In this document: positions 60,974 to 64,000 of the stretch, in pieces
Position numbering within the stretch: the stretch's first letter is position 1
Layout of the letters: each line of letters begins with the position of its first letter
Assembly: GCF_028769735.1 (NCBI RefSeq)
Contig: NC_088171.1
Span: forward strand, 66,267,216 to 66,331,215
Length of the DNA: 64,000 nucleotides
Source of the DNA: Zonotrichia leucophrys gambelii
Taxonomy: Eukaryota; Chordata; Aves; Passeriformes; Passerellidae
Direction: 5' to 3'
Made by a program: the position numbers and the translations under genes
Notes under the pieces: model-generated
What the model was told of the DNA's origin: nothing
The model's input: the letters and a program-made list of their open reading frames with translations, nothing else
The model's database searches: none

Positions 60974-63900
60974 GTAAGCTGGGTCTGCATCTCAACTCAT
61001 GAAGGATTTTAAAGCTGTATTTAAAAGGAGGCCACAGTAGAGGAGCACTCCACTGAATATTTATGCACGTTTGGAAATGTGCATCTAAGTATTGTTTCCT
61101 ATGCATATATTTACATGTATTCTTTTGAATAGGCTTGGGTGCAAAAAAACCCAACACAGGTTTTTTGAGACCCTCCTAGCATTCAGTTTATACTCCTCCA
61201 ATTAATTCTTCTTTTGCAGTTGATGGAAAAAAAAAACAACTTGAATTATATTTAAGTTTAATTTTAAGAAGTTGTAAATATCCACTGCTTCAAGATTTTC
61301 TGTTTTGCATAGGAGCTGAGTGAGCTGTGGTGTGTTCTAAATTAACGTTTTTCACTTCTACCCCTTCTTGTGGTCTTCAGTTGTGCTCTAGCAAGGGTAT
61401 GGATGTAAAACAGTGGTGAGTGTTGACAGGCAAGGTAGGGATCAGCCATAAGTCATTGTTTAACCACATGGGACTTTTAAAGCCTGAGTCTATACTGGCC
61501 TGGGACAGCTTGCAGATCTCTCTCTGCCCACTCTTTATCAACAGATAAAATCACCCCTCCTCAGGGTTTACTCCATCCCTTGAAGATACAACCTCAGTGA
61601 TGCATGGACTTGCTTAAAGCTTCAGTTTGCATGCTTATAATCCCCAGCAGGGTGCTGACCCCAAAAGGATGTTTCTTATACCTTGGAAGCAAAAGGTAAT
61701 TCACATGTATGGCTCTGAGGGGAGTGGTGGCAAGGAGGAGTGCAGCCAGCAGAGTGACAGATGAACTCTTGAGTAATGCCATGTAAGCATTACTACAAAA
61801 AGGGTGGTGGAAGGCTTACAGGGACTGATAAAAGACCTTGTCTGCAGTGCCATGCAGTTCTGGATGCCACTGGAGAGGATGGGGCTGGGTGCGTGTTTCT
61901 GATCTCAGGCCAGAGATGCTCAGCAGAGCCCTTGAGCTCCTCTTGTTGCTGCCCAGCCTGCCACAGCTCGAGCAGGAAATAGCCAGAGTACAGCAGGTTT
62001 TTAAACCATGACACACTTGTCTTGACAGCTGGAGGAAGTCTGGCGTGGGAGCCAAATCTCCTGGCTTTGTGTCAGCTCTGGGGTATCTTTCCTGTTTTGG
62101 GAATTCCCCGCTGGGGAGGTTCTGCTGCTGTTTGGAGCAGAGCTCAGATCTCAGCCCCTGGGGCTGTCCACTCTGGGAGACGTTTTTGGCAAGAATAAGT
62201 AATTTTTGCTATTTCTGAGTCTCTTTGACTTTATAAATAGCTAAGTGACAAGTAAAATTTGGGTATTCACCCTATGGCTGAATTTTCCGCAGGGATGTTT
62301 GCATGTGTGCGTAATACCATTTATATTTATTATTCCTGCTGCTGTCGTCACTCACACGTTTTCTGCAAACAGAACAAAGGGCTCCCTTTGCAGTCAGCTC
62401 ATGGTCCAACTGCTGCACAAAGACAGTGGAGGGCACGGAGAGCGCCTGGGGGGCACAAGGAATCCTTGAGATAACATTGCTCGGGCTTCTGTTGTCAGAC
62501 CTCTACAAACCATGATAATACATGTAGGCTTCATGCTAATGAGAGGCAGCCAGGGTGTATGTGAAGAACTGATCTGTCTATTTACATGCAGCTGGGGCTT
62601 GCATTTTTGGGGGTACCGTTGTTGGGACATGCAGGGAGCTGGCTGACTTCTGTAACAAACTGCACTTTTAACTGATTTTATCTGATGGCTGCTGCAGGAT
62701 CTTGTCTACCCAGATTTTAGTCATTCACTCTGACTTCTGTTTTAGGAACCTTCTGACCAAATTGATCTTTGGTATTGATATAATGATCTGTGCTGGTGAA
62801 CTTTCGGGTTTGACTCACTTTCTGGGATCAGCCTATGTCTCAGCTATGGTTCACTCTCATCATTAATCATTTGATCATGCTTTTTTGAGAGAATAGAAAC
62901 TGTGATTTATGTTAGATTCAGAGTTCATCCAGTTCACTTCCCAGTCTCCTATGGTGGTGGTGGTGGTCTCCAGCTGTTTCAGCAAAAAGAAAAAGAAATC
63001 CTGCATTAGGCAGGAAGGGGATAAGCTCTCTAAGCTGTAATAGAAACTTTGCTTTCTTCAACAGACAAAACATTCTCTGAGAACTTGATTATCAATTAAG
63101 GTTGCTACAAAGCCAGATGCTAAGAGGAGCGTTAGATACCAACATTATCAATCTGATCTGAAAGGTTTTACTAATGCAGAAGCCACTTCTGAGTGACACC
63201 AAAAGCAGGAGGACAGGACATAAAGATGGACTTGACCTCCAGCCTAGAGCCTTGAACTTGGCACATTTAATCAGCTACTTCTCGACTGGAGGGGCTAATT
63301 AGCCACTCCTCTGGTTGCTCATCCCCTGCAACCCACTCTTGCCACAGCGTGTGTAAGTTTTACCTGCTGGGGGAGAATTGGGAACAATACCTATTCTAAC
63401 AAGCACCACCTTTTTTCCCCTCTTGTTAGGAGTGTTGGTAATATAATTCCTCTATAATACATAATACCCCTCCTATAATGTTTCTCACTTGACTGCATGT
63501 GTGTAATGGTCAAGGCCTGCATCTGGAAGTTATGCAGTAACAATATATTTTTTCTTCCTGCCTACAGCAGGAATATTTATATATACCAGATTTTTGCCAT
63601 GGTCTTACGAGGTGGTACAAGAAGTAAAGCCATGACAGCTATCTTACTTGTGGTGTTATTGTGTGATATTGTCATGTCTTCATAAGATTTTCTGAGGGTT
63701 TTTTTTAGCTCAGGCTGTTAAGATTGGCTGTAGTTGTATTTTTGCTTTGAGAATAAGGGAGTACATCTCTGCCATCATGCCACCGGCTTTGCTGGCATGC
63801 AGCTAATTTACCAATTTGTGTTGAAAAGGTAGGAAAAAGAAAATGTGAAACTGATGCTGGGCAGGATTTCAGAATATAGAGATGTTTACTCACTGTCAGC

Positions 63901-64000
63901 ATCTGTGGTGATCGTGGTGATCATTGCCCAAAATTAGATATTGCTTTTTCTCTACACACTTTCATACACTGATAGATGCTTGGATTTTTCAATTGCCTCT
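60974..64000. other. Non-coding stretch, nothing recognised
   Basis: No gene or transposon is recognised. A short (TGG)5 run lies at 62952-62966. The 62.5-62.9 kb portion is repeat-free and AT-rich, with an octamer-like 'atgctaatgag' word near 62534, and might be a further regulatory segment. Small frames throughout show no known domain. Confidence 0.5.
62952..62966. repeat. Short (TGG)5 microsatellite
   Basis: Five perfect TGG units. Minor simple repeat. Confidence 0.9.

Noticed and set aside
1..64000. CRISPR arrays, operons, prokaryotic or phage defence systems
   Set aside because: There are no regularly spaced repeats, no contiguous coding genes and no ribosome binding sites. The avian CR1 and LTR content shows this is vertebrate nuclear DNA.

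Overview
This window looks like non-coding vertebrate DNA from a bird, most likely a songbird (Passeriformes). The sequence is AT-leaning and poor in CpG. Its open reading frames are all short, and no bacterial-style operons, ribosome binding sites or rRNA/tRNA genes are visible. The bird assignment rests on several truncated copies of the avian LINE CR1, recognised by their conserved 3' ends. It also rests on one LTR of a type I know from passerine genomes. I recognise no complete protein-coding gene, so the window is probably intergenic or inside a very large intron.

Layout. 1-4.2 kb holds no gene. A sense CR1 lies at 4.24-4.63 kb. A degraded antisense CR1-like segment is at 7.5-7.86 kb, followed by two short tandem duplications at 7.97-8.02 and 8.28-8.41 kb. 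A sense CR1 is at 13.44-13.89 kb. The densest repeat block is 14.67-15.38 kb: an antisense LINE reverse-transcriptase fragment, a GC/CpG-rich spacer and an antisense solo-type LTR. CR1 fragments in opposite orientations occupy 19.46-19.72 kb (-) and 20.93-21.19 kb (+). 21.2-36.1 kb carries no recognisable repeat family, but has a possible regulatory segment at 31.42-31.79 kb. Two CR1 copies lie head-to-tail on the minus strand at 36.10-36.80 kb. 43-50 kb is the most interesting part: several AT-rich stretches dense in homeodomain, POU and forkhead-like motifs, plus one very compact CpG cluster at 43.16-43.23 kb. A last antisense CR1 is at 54.85-55.08 kb. An exon-like 195-bp open segment with good splice signals lies at 60.78-60.97 kb.

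I found no new biological system. The best leads are the putative conserved enhancers at 49.5-49.96 and 31.4-31.8 kb, the CpG micro-cluster, and the candidate exon. Each depends on cross-species alignment or RNA data that I cannot run. Calls of conservation are inferred from composition and motif content, not from alignment.
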